Of a DNA stretch of 50,793 nt, positions 23,211-32,700 are shown one piece after another. The first letter of the stretch is position 1, and every line of letters begins with the position of its first letter. Source of the stretch: Naasia sp. (lineage in GTDB: Bacteria > Actinomycetota > Actinomycetes > Actinomycetales > Microbacteriaceae); NCBI GenBank assembly GCA_025463675.1, contig JAODAX010000064.1, positions 1 to 50,793 on the forward strand, in the 5' to 3' direction. Both the position numbers and the translations under genes were made by a program. The notes below the pieces were generated by a model. It searched no databases, was not told the DNA's origin, and saw only the letters and a list, made by a program, of their open reading frames with translations.

Positions 23211-26200
23211 ATGTTCTCGAAGATCCTGGTGGCCAACCGTGGAGAGATCGCGATCCGCGCCTTCCGAGCCGCCTACGAGCTCGGGGCCAAGACGGTCGCC
23301 GTCTTCCCCTACGAGGACCGCAACTCCCTGCACCGGTTGAAAGCCGACGAGGCGTACCTGATCGGGGAGCCCGGGCACCCGGTGCGCGCCTACCTCGACG
23401 TCGCCGAGATCATCCGCGTGGCGAAGGAATCGGGGGCTGACGCGATCTATCCCGGCTACGGCTTCCTGTCGGAGAACCCGGAGCTGGCGTCCGCAGCGCG
23501 CGACGCGGGCATCACCTTCATCGGCCCGCCGCCGGAGGTGCTCGAGATGGCCGGCAACAAGGTCGCCGCGAAGGAGCACGCGAAGGCCGCGAACGTGCCG
23601 GTCCTCGCCTCCAGCGCGCCCTCGGCCGACATCGACGAGCTCGTCGCCGCGGCCGAGGAGATCGGCTTCCCCATCTTCGCGAAGGCCGTCGCGGGCGGCG
23701 GCGGCCGTGGCATGCGCCGCGTCGACAGGCGGGAGGACCTCCGCGACGCGCTCACCGCCGCCATGCGCGAGGCGGACAGCGCGTTCGGCGACCCAACCAT
23801 GTTCCTCGAGATGGCGGTCCTCCGGCCCCGGCACATCGAGGTGCAGATCCTCGCCGACAGCACGGGCGCCGCGGGCGGCACCGTCCACCTGTTCGAGCGC
23901 GACTGCTCGGTGCAGCGCCGGCACCAGAAGGTCATCGAGATCGCGCCCGCCCCCGACCTCGACGAGAACCTCCGGCAGGCGCTGTACCGCGACGCGGTCG
24001 CCTTCGCCGATTCGATCGGCTACGTCAACGCCGGCACCGTCGAGTTCCTCGTCGACACCGCGGGGGAGCGGGCCGGCACGCACGTCTTCATCGAGATGAA
24101 CCCACGCATCCAGGTCGAGCACACGGTGACCGAGGAGGTCACCGACGTCGACCTCGTGCAGAGCCAGATGCGCATCGCGGCGGGAGAGACCCTCGAGGAG
24201 CTCGGCCTCACCCAGGACCGGCTGCGGCTGCGCGGCGCCGCCCTGCAGTGCCGGATCACCACCGAGGACCCCTCCCAAGGCTTCCGGCCGGACACCGGCA
24301 AGATCACCACCTACCGCTCGCCGGGCGGCGCCGGCATCCGGCTCGACGGCGGCACGGTCGCGCAGGGCGCGCAGATCAGCCCCCACTTCGACTCGATGCT
24401 CGCGAAGCTCACCTGCCGGGCCCGGGACTTCCCCTCCGCCGTCAGCCGTGCCAAGCGGGCACTCGCCGAGTTCCGCATCCGCGGCGTCTCCACCAACATC
24501 TCCTTCCTGCAGGCGGTGCTCGAGGATCCCGCGTTCGTCGCCGGCGACCTCAGCACCTCGTTCATCGACGAGCGGCCGGAGCTGATCGCGCCGAACCCGT
24601 CCCGGGACCGCGGCACCAAGGTCCTCACCTGGCTCGCCGACGTCACCGTCAACCAGCCGTGGGGCGCCCGGCCACCCGGCGCCACCCCGGCCGCGAAGCT
24701 GCCCGCCGTCGACCTCCAGGCCGCCGCCCCGGCCGGCTCCCGGCAGCGGCTGCAGCAGCTCGGCGCCGAAGGCTTCGCGGCCGACCTGCGGGCAGCCACC
24801 GCTCTCGCCGTCACCGACACGACCTTCCGCGACGCCCACCAGTCGCTGCTCGCCACGCGCGTGCGCACCCGCGACCTGCTCGCCGTCGCCCCGCACTACG
24901 CGCGGAGCGTGCCCGGCCTGCTGAGCGTCGAGGCGTGGGGCGGCGCCACCTACGACGTCGCCCTCCGCTTCCTCGGCGAGGACCCGTGGGAGCGGCTCGC
25001 GTCGCTGCGCGAGGCCCTGCCGAACGTCGCCATCCAGATGCTGCTGCGCGGCCGGAACACCGTCGGCTACACGCCGTACCCGACCGAGGTGACCGACGCG
25101 TTCGTCCGCGAGGCGGCCGGCACCGGCGTCGACATCTTCCGCATCTTCGACGCCCTCAACGACGTCGCCCAGATGCGCCCCGCGATCGACGCGGTGCGCG
25201 GCACCGCCGCGGTCGCCGAGGTGGCGCTCTGCTACACCGGCAACCTGCTCGACCCGGCCGAGGACCTCTACACCCTCGACTACTACCTCCGGCTCGCCGA
25301 CGAGATCGTCGCGGCCGGCGCGCACATCCTCGCCATCAAGGACATGGCGGGGCTGCTGCGCCCGTACGCCGCAGCGAAGTTGGTCCGCGCGCTCCGCGAG
25401 CGGTTCGACCTGCCCGTGCACCTGCACACCCACGACACCGCGGGCGGCCAGCTGGCCACCCTGCTCGCCGCCAGCGAGGCAGGCGTCGACGCGGTCGACG
25501 TGGCGAGCGCCGCCATGGCCGGCACCACGAGCCAGGTGTCCGCATCGGCGCTCGTCGCGGCCCTCGCCGACACCGAGCGCGACACCGGCCTCGACCTGCA
25601 GGCCGTCGCCGACTTCGAGCCGTACTGGGAGGCGGTCCGCTCGCTGTACCGGCCGTTCGAGTCCGGCCTGCCCGGCCCCACCGGCCGTGTCTACCACCAC
25701 GAGATCCCCGGCGGGCAGCTCTCGAACCTCCGGCAGCAGGCGATCGCGCTCGGCCTCGGCGACCGGTTCGAGCTGATCGAGGACCTGTACGCCGCCGCGA
25801 ACCGGATCCTCGGGCGCATCCCGAAGGTGACGCCGTCCTCCAAGGTGGTCGGCGACCTCGCCCTGCACCTCGCGGCCGTCGGCGCCGACCCGGCCGAGTT
25901 CGAGGAGAACCCCCAGAAGTTCGACATCCCCGACTCGGTGATCGGCTTCATGGCCGGCGAGCTGGGCGACCTGCCCGGCGGCTGGCCGGAGCCGTTCCGC
26001 TCCAAGGTGCTTGAGGGTCGCACGGTGGACGTGTCCGTCGCCGAGCTGGCGGCGGAGGACCGTGCGGCGCTCGACGCCGACAGCGGCACCCGCCGCGCCA
26101 CCCTCAACAGGCTGCTCTTCCCCGGGCCGACCAGTGCCTTCGAGCAGATCCGGGAGCAGTACGGCGACCTTTCCGTGCTCGACACCGCCGACTACCTGTA

Positions 26201-26621
26201 CGGTCTGCAGGCCGGCGAGGAGCACACCGTGCGCATCGCCCGCGGCGTGCAGCTCTTCGTCGGACTGGAGGCGATCGGCGACGTCGACGAGAAGGGCATG
26301 CGCGCCGTCATGACCACCCTCAACGGCCAGATGCGCCCCGTGTCGGTGCGCGACCGCAGCACCGCCGTCGACGTGAAGGCGGCGGAGAAGGCCGACCCGG
26401 CCCGGCCCGGCCACGTCGCCGCGCCGTTCTCGGGCGTCGTCACCCTCAAAGCGGCGGAGGGCGACACCGTCGCGGCAGGCCAGTCGGTGGCCACCATCGA
26501 GGCCATGAAGATGGAGGCCGCGATCACCTCGCCTCTCGACGGCACGGTTCGCCGGCTCGCCGTCGGCGGCACCCAGCAGGTCGAGGCCGGGGATCTTCTT
26601 CTCGTCGTCGAGGCGTCCTGA
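23211..26621 (+). CDS. pyc: Pyruvate carboxylase
   Basis: An 1136-residue biotin enzyme that makes oxaloacetate from pyruvate and bicarbonate, the main anaplerotic route in many actinobacteria. Domains in order are: biotin carboxylase, about 1-450 (MFSKILVANRGEIAIRAF; the ATP-grasp stretch AKAVAGGGGRGMRRV; EMNPRIQVEHTVTEEV); carboxyltransferase, about 530-810 (VTDTTFRDAHQSLLATRVRT; metal-site HLHTHDTAGGQ); an allosteric/tetramerisation region; and the biotin carrier ending with EAMKME, biotinyl Lys1100. Length and order are normal for the single-chain alpha4 type. TAGTCT (23149-23154) is a likely -10, and GGAGGGGG lies ahead of the ATG. A large antisense frame covering it is a GC-bias shadow. 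Confidence 0.97.
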   Translation: MFSKILVANRGEIAIRAFRAAYELGAKTVAVFPYEDRNSLHRLKADEAYLIGEPGHPVRAYLDVAEIIRVAKESGADAIYPGYGFLSENPELASAARDAGITFIGPPPEVLEMAGNKVAAKEHAKAANVPVLASSAPSADIDELVAAAEEIGFPIFAKAVAGGGGRGMRRVDRREDLRDALTAAMREADSAFGDPTMFLEMAVLRPRHIEVQILADSTGAAGGTVHLFERDCSVQRRHQKVIEIAPAPDLDENLRQALYRDAVAFADSIGYVNAGTVEFLVDTAGERAGTHVFIEMNPRIQVEHTVTEEVTDVDLVQSQMRIAAGETLEELGLTQDRLRLRGAALQCRITTEDPSQGFRPDTGKITTYRSPGGAGIRLDGGTVAQGAQISPHFDSMLAKLTCRARDFPSAVSRAKRALAEFRIRGVSTNISFLQAVLEDPAFVAGDLSTSFIDERPELIAPNPSRDRGTKVLTWLADVTVNQPWGARPPGATPAAKLPAVDLQAAAPAGSRQRLQQLGAEGFAADLRAATALAVTDTTFRDAHQSLLATRVRTRDLLAVAPHYARSVPGLLSVEAWGGATYDVALRFLGEDPWERLASLREALPNVAIQMLLRGRNTVGYTPYPTEVTDAFVREAAGTGVDIFRIFDALNDVAQMRPAIDAVRGTAAVAEVALCYTGNLLDPAEDLYTLDYYLRLADEIVAAGAHILAIKDMAGLLRPYAAAKLVRALRERFDLPVHLHTHDTAGGQLATLLAASEAGVDAVDVASAAMAGTTSQVSASALVAALADTERDTGLDLQAVADFEPYWEAVRSLYRPFESGLPGPTGRVYHHEIPGGQLSNLRQQAIALGLGDRFELIEDLYAAANRILGRIPKVTPSSKVVGDLALHLAAVGADPAEFEENPQKFDIPDSVIGFMAGELGDLPGGWPEPFRSKVLEGRTVDVSVAELAAEDRAALDADSGTRRATLNRLLFPGPTSAFEQIREQYGDLSVLDTADYLYGLQAGEEHTVRIARGVQLFVGLEAIGDVDEKGMRAVMTTLNGQMRPVSVRDRSTAVDVKAAEKADPARPGHVAAPFSGVVTLKAAEGDTVAAGQSVATIEAMKMEAAITSPLDGTVRRLAVGGTQQVEAGDLLLVVEAS

Positions 26622-26763
26622 CGTCAACCCCCGCATCCGCGGCGCGTCGCACCGCGTGGCAACCGGATCCGGCCGCGTCCGTCGCATAGCGTGGCGGCAG
26701 GTCGGAGTGCGCGCCAGCAGGTGGCGTGCCGGGGACCCGCAAGCAGAGGGGGACGGAGCTGTG

Positions 26764-28389
26764 GTGAGCAAGCGCAAGAAGCCCGAGTCCGTCGCCGAGG
26801 TGCCGGAGGCCGGCACCTTCGACACCGGCGAGGTCGACGTGCGCATCGACACGCTCGAGAAGACGTTCGCCGGCGACCTCGTCGCGGACCGCGCCCGCGC
26901 CCGCGCCGCGAAGGCAGAGCAGCTCGACACGATGACCGTGCACATCGACCTGCCCCCGGCACCCGTCCGCGACGTGCCCGAGGATGAGGCCGCCGTCGCG
27001 ATCGACGACGACCCGGTGATCACGCCGAGCGCCGTCCCCGGCACGCTCACCGGCGAGATCCCGCTCGGCGAGCTCGCCGCCCTCGAGCGGGCCGACTCCG
27101 CGCCGGTCACGCCGTTCGGCCCGAGCCCCGCGCCGGCTCCGAAGCCCCCGGTGCGCCCCACCGGCAGCGCCTTCGACGCCCTCCTCGGCGGCCGCACCTA
27201 CAGCTCGTACGACCTCGGCGACAGCGGCCGTTTCTCCACCGGGGAGGTTCCGCGCATTGAGGAGCCGCCGCGCCGCAGCGGCGCCGGCCGGCACGCCACC
27301 GGCGAGATGCCGCGCTACGCGACCGGTGAGTTCCCCCGTGAGGGCCTCCGGGGAACGGGCGAGATGCCCCGGGTCGAGCCCGCGACGCCTGCCGGCGGCA
27401 CGAGCGTCAGCCGGCGGGATCGGCTGAGCGGCACCCGCAGCGAGCACCCGGAGACGGCGGCCATGCTCACCGCCGACCGGCTCATCGAGGCGCACCGCAG
27501 GCGCACGCCGCCGACCGGGGGCTGGAACAAGTTTGTCTACGCGGCGACCTTCCACAAGCTGAACCTCGGCGACTCCGCCGCGGAGCGCGCCCGCAAGGAA
27601 CTCGACGCCCGCATCGTGAAGCAGTTCGAGGGCGGCACCCGGTTCGTCCCGATCCTCACCCGCAAGGGCGGGGTCGGCAAGACCACCGTCACCACGCTGC
27701 TCGGCATGGCGCTCGCGACCACGCGCGAGGACCGGATCATCGCGATCGACGCGAACCCGGACCGGGGCACCCTCTCCGAGCGGGTCACCAAGCAGACCCG
27801 CGCCACCGTCCGCGACGTCGTGCACCGCGCGGCGAGTATCAACGGGTTCACCGACTTCACCACGCTCGTCTCCCGTGACGAGACGCGGCTCGACATCCTC
27901 GCCTCCGACACCGACCCGCTGCTCAGCGAGGCGTTCGACGAGAACGACTACAACGTCGTCGCCGACCTCACCGCCCGGTTCTATTCCGTGGTCCTCACCG
28001 ACTGCGGCACCGGCATCGTGCACTCGGTGATGCGCGCGACGCTCAACCGGGCCGACTCGGTCGTCATCGTCTCCGGCGGCAGCGTCGACGAGGCGCGGCT
28101 CGCGTCCGAGACTCTCACCTGGCTCGAGGCGAACGGCTACGGCGACCTGGTCCGCAACGCGATCGTCGCCCTCAACACCGCGACCCAGGGCACCAACCTG
28201 GTGAAGCTCGACGAGATCGAGGCGCACTTCAAGTCCCGCGTCCGTGAGATCGTGCGCATCCCGTACGACCCGGTGCTCGCCGCCGGCAGCGTGGTCAGCT
28301 ACAAGGATTTGAAGCAGACCACGAAGGATGCTGCCCGCCTGCTGGCCGCGCTCGTCATGGACGGTCTGCCCGTCCGCAGAGGTGCTTGA
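26764..28389 (+). CDS. MinD/ParA-type ATPase with long N-terminal region carrying TGExPR repeats
   Basis: A 541-residue protein. The C-terminal half is a MinD/ParA-like ATPase with Walker [25 protein letters not shown] and a variant Walker B region VVLTDCGTG. The N-terminal 250 residues are acidic, Pro/Thr-rich and probably disordered, and contain TGEVPR, TGEMPR, TGEFPR and TGEMPR between 27235 and 27375. Such N-terminally extended ATPases are common in actinobacteria and are sometimes linked to secretion or cell-pole functions, but no secretion genes are visible here. TAGCGT at 26687 is a possible -10. GTG at 26761 or 26764 could be the start; GGAG and AGGGGGA precede both. Confidence 0.82.
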   Translation: MSKRKKPESVAEVPEAGTFDTGEVDVRIDTLEKTFAGDLVADRARARAAKAEQLDTMTVHIDLPPAPVRDVPEDEAAVAIDDDPVITPSAVPGTLTGEIPLGELAALERADSAPVTPFGPSPAPAPKPPVRPTGSAFDALLGGRTYSSYDLGDSGRFSTGEVPRIEEPPRRSGAGRHATGEMPRYATGEFPREGLRGTGEMPRVEPATPAGGTSVSRRDRLSGTRSEHPETAAMLTADRLIEAHRRRTPPTGGWNKFVYAATFHKLNLGDSAAERARKELDARIVKQFEGGTRFVPILTRKGGVGKTTVTTLLGMALATTREDRIIAIDANPDRGTLSERVTKQTRATVRDVVHRAASINGFTDFTTLVSRDETRLDILASDTDPLLSEAFDENDYNVVADLTARFYSVVLTDCGTGIVHSVMRATLNRADSVVIVSGGSVDEARLASETLTWLEANGYGDLVRNAIVALNTATQGTNLVKLDEIEAHFKSRVREIVRIPYDPVLAAGSVVSYKDLKQTTKDAARLLAALVMDGLPVRRGA

Positions 28390-28397
28390 CTTCTTCG

Positions 28398-28889
28398 GTG
28401 CCTGAACGCTCCATCCGCCTCTTCGGCGACCCCGTACTGAAGACCGTCTCCACCCCCATCGACGCCGTCGACGACGGCGTCCGCGCGCTCGTCGCGGACC
28501 TCGTCGACTCGGTGCGCCTGCCCGGTCGGGCCGGCGTCGCCGCGGCCCAGATCGGCGTGAACCTGCGCGCCTTCAGCTACAACATCGACGGCGACATCGG
28601 CTACGTGCTGAACCCCGTCCTCGTCGAGCTGCGCGGCGAGCCGGAGCCCACCGACGAGGGCTGCCTCTCGGTGCCCGAGCTCTGGTACCCGGTACCGCGC
28701 GCCCCGTACGCCCGCGTGCAGGGCGTCCACCTCGACGGTGCGAGCGTCGTCGTCGAGGGGACCGGGCTGATGGCGCAGGCGCTGCAGCACGAGACCGACC
28801 ACCTCGACGGCCTCCTCTACCTCGACCGCCTCCCGAAGGACCTCCGACGCGACGCGATGCGCCGCGTCCGCGAATCCGCCTGGTTCTGA
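28398..28889 (+). CDS. def: Peptide deformylase
   Basis: A 163-residue metalloenzyme that removes the formyl group from nascent proteins. All three signature motifs are present: [15 protein letters not shown] with metal ligand Cys89, and QHETDHLDG with His131, catalytic Glu132 and His135. Length is normal. The GTG at 28398 gives the usual N-terminus ([14 protein letters not shown]). A TTG at 28386, overlapping the preceding stop as TTGA, would add four residues and is possible through translational coupling. It follows the MinD/ParA-type gene directly and is probably cotranscribed. Many actinobacteria carry more than one deformylase, so this may not be the only copy. Confidence 0.95.
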   Translation: MPERSIRLFGDPVLKTVSTPIDAVDDGVRALVADLVDSVRLPGRAGVAAAQIGVNLRAFSYNIDGDIGYVLNPVLVELRGEPEPTDEGCLSVPELWYPVPRAPYARVQGVHLDGASVVVEGTGLMAQALQHETDHLDGLLYLDRLPKDLRRDAMRRVRESAWF

Positions 28890-29044
28890 CCCACCGAGCT
28901 GCGATCAGTGCCGAGCGACCCAACCCTCAACAGGACCGCTTTCCCCCAACAGGCCGGACACGGCCGGCTGAGCCTGTCGACGGGCAGCGGCCGGGCGGCC
29001 CAGGCGGCACTCTTGTCGCGAGAGAGTGAGCGAAAGTGGAGGGG

Positions 29045-30871
29045 TCAGCCGACGGTCGGGGTGCTCTCCGTCAGGGTAGGGGCGCCCGCGTACATGTCCT
29101 CGATGGCCGTGGCGTAGTCGGTGAGGATCACGTTGCGCTTGATCGACAGCTTCGGCGTCAGATGCCCGCTCGCCTCCGTCCACTCGGTTGGCAGGATCGT
29201 GAACTTGCGGATCGACTCGGGGCGGGAGACCTGCGAGTTGGCGTGGTCGATGGCGCGCTGGATCTCGGCGCGCACCTCGGGGTGCTGGGCGGCCTGCTGG
29301 ACCGTCAGACCCTCGCCGTGGCCGTTGTTCTTCAGCCAGACGGGCAGCATCTCGGTATCGAGGGTGACGAGCGCGCCGATGAACGGCTTGCGGTCGCCGA
29401 CGACGACGACCTGTCCGACGATCGGGTTGGCGCGGATGGGGTCCTCGAGCACCGCCGGCGCGACGTTCTTGCCGCCCGCGGTCACGATGAGCTCCTTCTT
29501 CCGCCCGGTGATCTTCAGGTGGCCGTGCTCGTTGATCTCGCCGATGTCACCCGTGCGGAACCATTCGTCGTGGAACGCCTCGGCGGTCGCCGCCGCGTTG
29601 TTCCAGTACTCGCGGAACACGTTGACGCCCTTCACGAGGATCTCGCCGTCGGGCTCGACGCGGATGGACACCCCGGGCAGAGCGGGTCCGACGCTGCCGA
29701 CGTGGAAGTCACTCGGCCGGTTGACGGTGGCGGGCGCGGTGGTCTCGGTGAGGCCGTAGCCCTCGAGGATGGTGACGCCGAGGCTGCGGTAGAAGTGGCC
29801 GAGGCGGTGGCCGAGCGGCGCGGAGCCCGACACCGCGTACTCGACGCGGCCGCCGAGCGTGGTGCGCAGCTTGCCGTAGACCAGCCGGTCGAACAGCGCG
29901 TACTGCAGCTTCAGGCCGAGCGGCACCTTGCCGGCGTCGAGCGCCTCCGAGTGGGCGACCGCCACGTCGGCGGCGCGGCGGAAGATCTTGCCCTTGCCGC
30001 CGGCCTCGGCCTTCTGCTCCGCCGAGTTGTAGACCTTCTCGAACACGCGCGGCACCGCGAGGAGGAAGGTGGGCTGGAACGAGCCGAGCGTCGGGACCAG
30101 CTTGGTGGTGTCGGGCTGGTGGCCCACCTTCACGCCGCCGTACACGCATAGCACGGCGATGAAGCGGGCGAAGATGTGCGCCGTGGGGATGAACAGCACG
30201 GTGCTGGAGCCCGGCTTGATGACCTCGGGGATCGCGGCCTGCGTGTTGCGGCACAGCTCGACGAAGTTGCGGTGGGTGAGGACGCAACCCTTCGGTCGGC
30301 CGGTGGTTCCCGAGGTGTAGATGATCGTCGCGATGTCGTCCTCGTTCGCGAGCGAGCGGCGGCGCTCGAGCTCCTCGTCGCTCACCCCCACGCCGGACGC
30401 GGCCAGCTTGCCGAGGTCGCCGCGGTCGATCTGCCAGGAGAGCCGCACGTCCGGGAGGTCGGCGGCCACCTCGTCGAACTTCGCGAAGTGCTCGGGCGAC
30501 TCGACGATGACGGCGTGCGCGCCCGCGTCGCTGAGGTTCCAGTGCACCTGCGACGGCGAGGACGTCTCGTAGATCGGCACGAGGATCGCGCCGGCGAACC
30601 AGGCGGCGAAGTCGATGAGCGTCCACTCGTAGCGGGTCTTGGCCATCAGGCCGATCTTCTCGCCCGGCTCGATGCCCGCGGCGATGAGGCCCTTCGCCAG
30701 GGCCCGCACCTCGACGAGGTAGTCCCGGCCGCTCACGTCGACCCACGTGTCGCCCTGCTGACGGGCGAACAGCGGGGCCTCCGGGGTGAGCGCGATGCGC
30801 TCGAGGAGCAGATCCGTCGCGTTCGCGTCGGGGGTGGCGGCGACTACTGCCGGCGCGTCGGTCTGGTTCAC
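29045..30871 (-). CDS. AMP-dependent long-chain acyl-CoA ligase (FadD15-like)
   Basis: A 608-residue adenylate-forming enzyme that activates fatty acids through an acyl-AMP to the CoA ester. Motifs seen are the P-loop IIYTSGTTGRPKGCVLTHRN, YGLTETTAPATVN, WFRTGDIGEI and KITGRKKELIVTAGGKNVAP. It has no signal peptide or long membrane helix and should be cytosolic or peripheral. The GTG start follows GAAGGAG by 5 nt. In M. tuberculosis fadD15 lies in the same neighbourhood as the acyltransferase, DAHP synthase and pknL, which this order reproduces. Chain-length preference is not clear from sequence. It is divergent to the ROK kinase gene. Confidence 0.93.
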   Translation of the reverse strand: MNQTDAPAVVAATPDANATDLLLERIALTPEAPLFARQQGDTWVDVSGRDYLVEVRALAKGLIAAGIEPGEKIGLMAKTRYEWTLIDFAAWFAGAILVPIYETSSPSQVHWNLSDAGAHAVIVESPEHFAKFDEVAADLPDVRLSWQIDRGDLGKLAASGVGVSDEELERRRSLANEDDIATIIYTSGTTGRPKGCVLTHRNFVELCRNTQAAIPEVIKPGSSTVLFIPTAHIFARFIAVLCVYGGVKVGHQPDTTKLVPTLGSFQPTFLLAVPRVFEKVYNSAEQKAEAGGKGKIFRRAADVAVAHSEALDAGKVPLGLKLQYALFDRLVYGKLRTTLGGRVEYAVSGSAPLGHRLGHFYRSLGVTILEGYGLTETTAPATVNRPSDFHVGSVGPALPGVSIRVEPDGEILVKGVNVFREYWNNAAATAEAFHDEWFRTGDIGEINEHGHLKITGRKKELIVTAGGKNVAPAVLEDPIRANPIVGQVVVVGDRKPFIGALVTLDTEMLPVWLKNNGHGEGLTVQQAAQHPEVRAEIQRAIDHANSQVSRPESIRKFTILPTEWTEASGHLTPKLSIKRNVILTDYATAIEDMYAGAPTLTESTPTVG

Positions 30872-30955
30872 GGCAACTCCTTCGGTACCGGGCGGGAAAG
30901 TGCCCCGAGTCTACCGGTACGCCCCGGAATACCGCGGATCGGTAGGCTTCCGAAG

Positions 30956-31936
30956 GTGCAGGCCATCGGCATCGACATCGGCGGGACGAAGATCGCGGGC
31001 GCGCTCGTCGACGAGTTCGGGACGGTGCTCACCGAGCTCCGGACACCCACCCCGGCCGGCGACGCCAGCCTCCTCGAGGACGCCGTCGTGGAGATGGTCA
31101 CCGCCCTCGCCGACGGCGCCGACGTGGGTGCCGTGGGAGTCGCCGCTGCCGGCTTCATCGACGCCGCGCAGTCCGTCGTCTACTACGCGCCGAACATCGC
31201 CTGGCGCAACGAGCCGTTCCGCGACAAGCTCGAAGCCCGCATCGGCCTGCCGATCCTCATCGAGAACGACGCGAACGCGGCCGGCTGGGCGGAGTTCCGG
31301 TTCGGCGCCGGCCGCCTCGTCAGCGACATGGTGATGATCACCATCGGCACCGGCGTCGGGGGCGCGATCGTGCATGGCGACAGGTTGTTCCGCGGCGGCT
31401 TCGGCGCGGCCGCGGAGCTCGGCCACCTGCGCATCGTGCCGGACGGGCTGCCCTGTGGCTGCGGTGCCCGCGGCTGCATCGAGCAGTACGGCTCCGGACG
31501 TGCCCTGCTGCGCATGGCGAACGAGGTCGCGGACGGCGGCGGCATCGGCGGTCCGCTCGCGGCGGCGCGCGCCGCGAACGGCCGGCTCACCGGCCCCGAC
31601 GTCGCGGCGCTGCTCGCAACCGAGGATCCGGGCGCGATGTCCGCCCTCCGGCAGCTCGGCTCCTGGCTCGGCCAGGCGTGCGCGAGCCTCGGAGCGGTGC
31701 TCGACCCGCAGCTGTTCGTGTTCGGCGGGGGAGTGTCGGAGGCCGGCGAGGCGCTGCTCGCGCCGATCCGCGCGGCCTACCTCGAGAACCTCCCGGCGCG
31801 CGGCTACCACCCGGAGCCCGAGTTCACGGTCGCCGAGTTCGCGGGCGGTGCGGGCGTCGTCGGCGCCGCGGACCTCGCCCGCGCCTCGTTCCGTTCGCCG
31901 GGCGACCCGGAGAGCTACACCCCGGCGCCGCAGTAG
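30956..31936 (+). CDS. ROK family glucokinase
   Basis: A 326-residue sugar kinase. It has the ATP-binding start AIGIDIGGTKIAGALVDEFG, catalytic Asp105 in IENDANAAGWAE, a second phosphate loop ITIGTGVGGAIV and the zinc motif CGCGARGCIEQY (Cys167, Cys169, Cys174 with His157) that marks ROK glucokinases. It phosphorylates glucose with ATP in the cytoplasm; polyphosphate use cannot be judged from sequence. The GTG at 30956 is chosen because TAGGCT ends 7 nt upstream and the family starts at this point, although the frame is open for another 780 bp. A -10-like TAGGCT overlapping its stop could drive the next gene. Confidence 0.92.
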   Translation: MQAIGIDIGGTKIAGALVDEFGTVLTELRTPTPAGDASLLEDAVVEMVTALADGADVGAVGVAAAGFIDAAQSVVYYAPNIAWRNEPFRDKLEARIGLPILIENDANAAGWAEFRFGAGRLVSDMVMITIGTGVGGAIVHGDRLFRGGFGAAAELGHLRIVPDGLPCGCGARGCIEQYGSGRALLRMANEVADGGGIGGPLAAARAANGRLTGPDVAALLATEDPGAMSALRQLGSWLGQACASLGAVLDPQLFVFGGGVSEAGEALLAPIRAAYLENLPARGYHPEPEFTVAEFAGGAGVVGAADLARASFRSPGDPESYTPAPQ

Positions 31937-31957
31937 GCTCGTCCCCGGGAGGTCCGG

Positions 31958-32659
31958 GTGCGCGCGTTCTACTGGCTGCTGAAATACGTCGTCGTGGGTC
32001 CGTTCCTGCGCCGCGTCTACCGGCCCTGGGTGACCGGCATCGAGCACATCCCGAAGCGCGGCGCCGCGATCCTCGCGAGCAACCACCTCTCCTTCATCGA
32101 CTCGGTGCTGCTGCCGATCGAGCTCCCGCGCCGAATCTCCTTCCTCGCGAAGGCCGAGTACTTCACGGGCAAGGGCCTCAAGGGCTGGGCGGTGCGCACC
32201 TTCATGCTGGCGACGGGCCAGCTGCCGATCGACCGGTCGGGCGGCAAGGCCAGCGAGGCCGCGCTCGTCACCGGGCTGCAGGTGCTCGGCCGCGGCGAGC
32301 TGCTCGGCATCTACCCGGAGGGCACGCGCAGCCACGACGGCCGGCTGTACCGCGGCCGCACCGGCATCGCCCGCATGGTCCTCGAGGGCCAGGTCCCGGT
32401 CATCCCCGTCGCGATGATCGACACCGAGAAGGCGATGCCGATCGGCAGCCGCCTGCCCAAGGTCCGGCGGATTGGCATCGTCATCGGGGAGCCGTTAGAT
32501 TTCTCGAGGTTCGCCGGTCTCGAAGGCGACCGCTTCATCTTGCGCTCCATCACCGACGAGATCATGTACGAGCTCGCCAAGCTGAGCGGTCAGGAATACG
32601 TGGATGTCTACGCGTCTTCGGCCAAGGGGGCGGCGTCTCGTGCCGCCGCCGCACGCTGA
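31958..32659 (+). CDS. 1-acyl-sn-glycerol-3-phosphate acyltransferase family protein
   Basis: A 233-residue PlsC-type acyltransferase that makes phosphatidic acid from lysophosphatidic acid. The catalytic HX4D motif is His43-Asp48 in NHLSFIDS, and the substrate motif EGTR is at 121-124 in GIYPEGTRS. A hydrophobic N-terminus (FYWLLKYVVVGPFL) should anchor it to the inner face of the membrane. The GTG start has GGGAGG 5 nt upstream. It sits between the glucokinase and DAHP synthase genes in the same direction, as in the Rv2182c neighbourhood of mycobacteria. The exact acceptor is not certain. Confidence 0.9.
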   Translation: MRAFYWLLKYVVVGPFLRRVYRPWVTGIEHIPKRGAAILASNHLSFIDSVLLPIELPRRISFLAKAEYFTGKGLKGWAVRTFMLATGQLPIDRSGGKASEAALVTGLQVLGRGELLGIYPEGTRSHDGRLYRGRTGIARMVLEGQVPVIPVAMIDTEKAMPIGSRLPKVRRIGIVIGEPLDFSRFAGLEGDRFILRSITDEIMYELAKLSGQEYVDVYASSAKGAASRAAAAR

Positions 32660-32700
32660 CCGTCTGACCGCCCGCCCCCCGAACGAGGAATTGATCCCCT

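Noticed and set aside
23148-27197. A 1349-codon open frame antisense to pyruvate carboxylase
   Set aside because: It mirrors the codon structure of pyc and lacks any recognisable domain; high GC at third positions makes such antisense frames common.
28890-29044. Small ORF between def and the acyl-CoA ligase gene
   Set aside because: The frames there have no ribosome binding site or recognisable features; the interval appears non-coding, and no clear terminator hairpin was found either.
30176-30955. N-terminal extension of the ROK kinase frame
   Set aside because: The frame is open upstream, but this part is antisense to the acyl-CoA ligase gene and the family start coincides with GTG 30956 behind TAGGCT.
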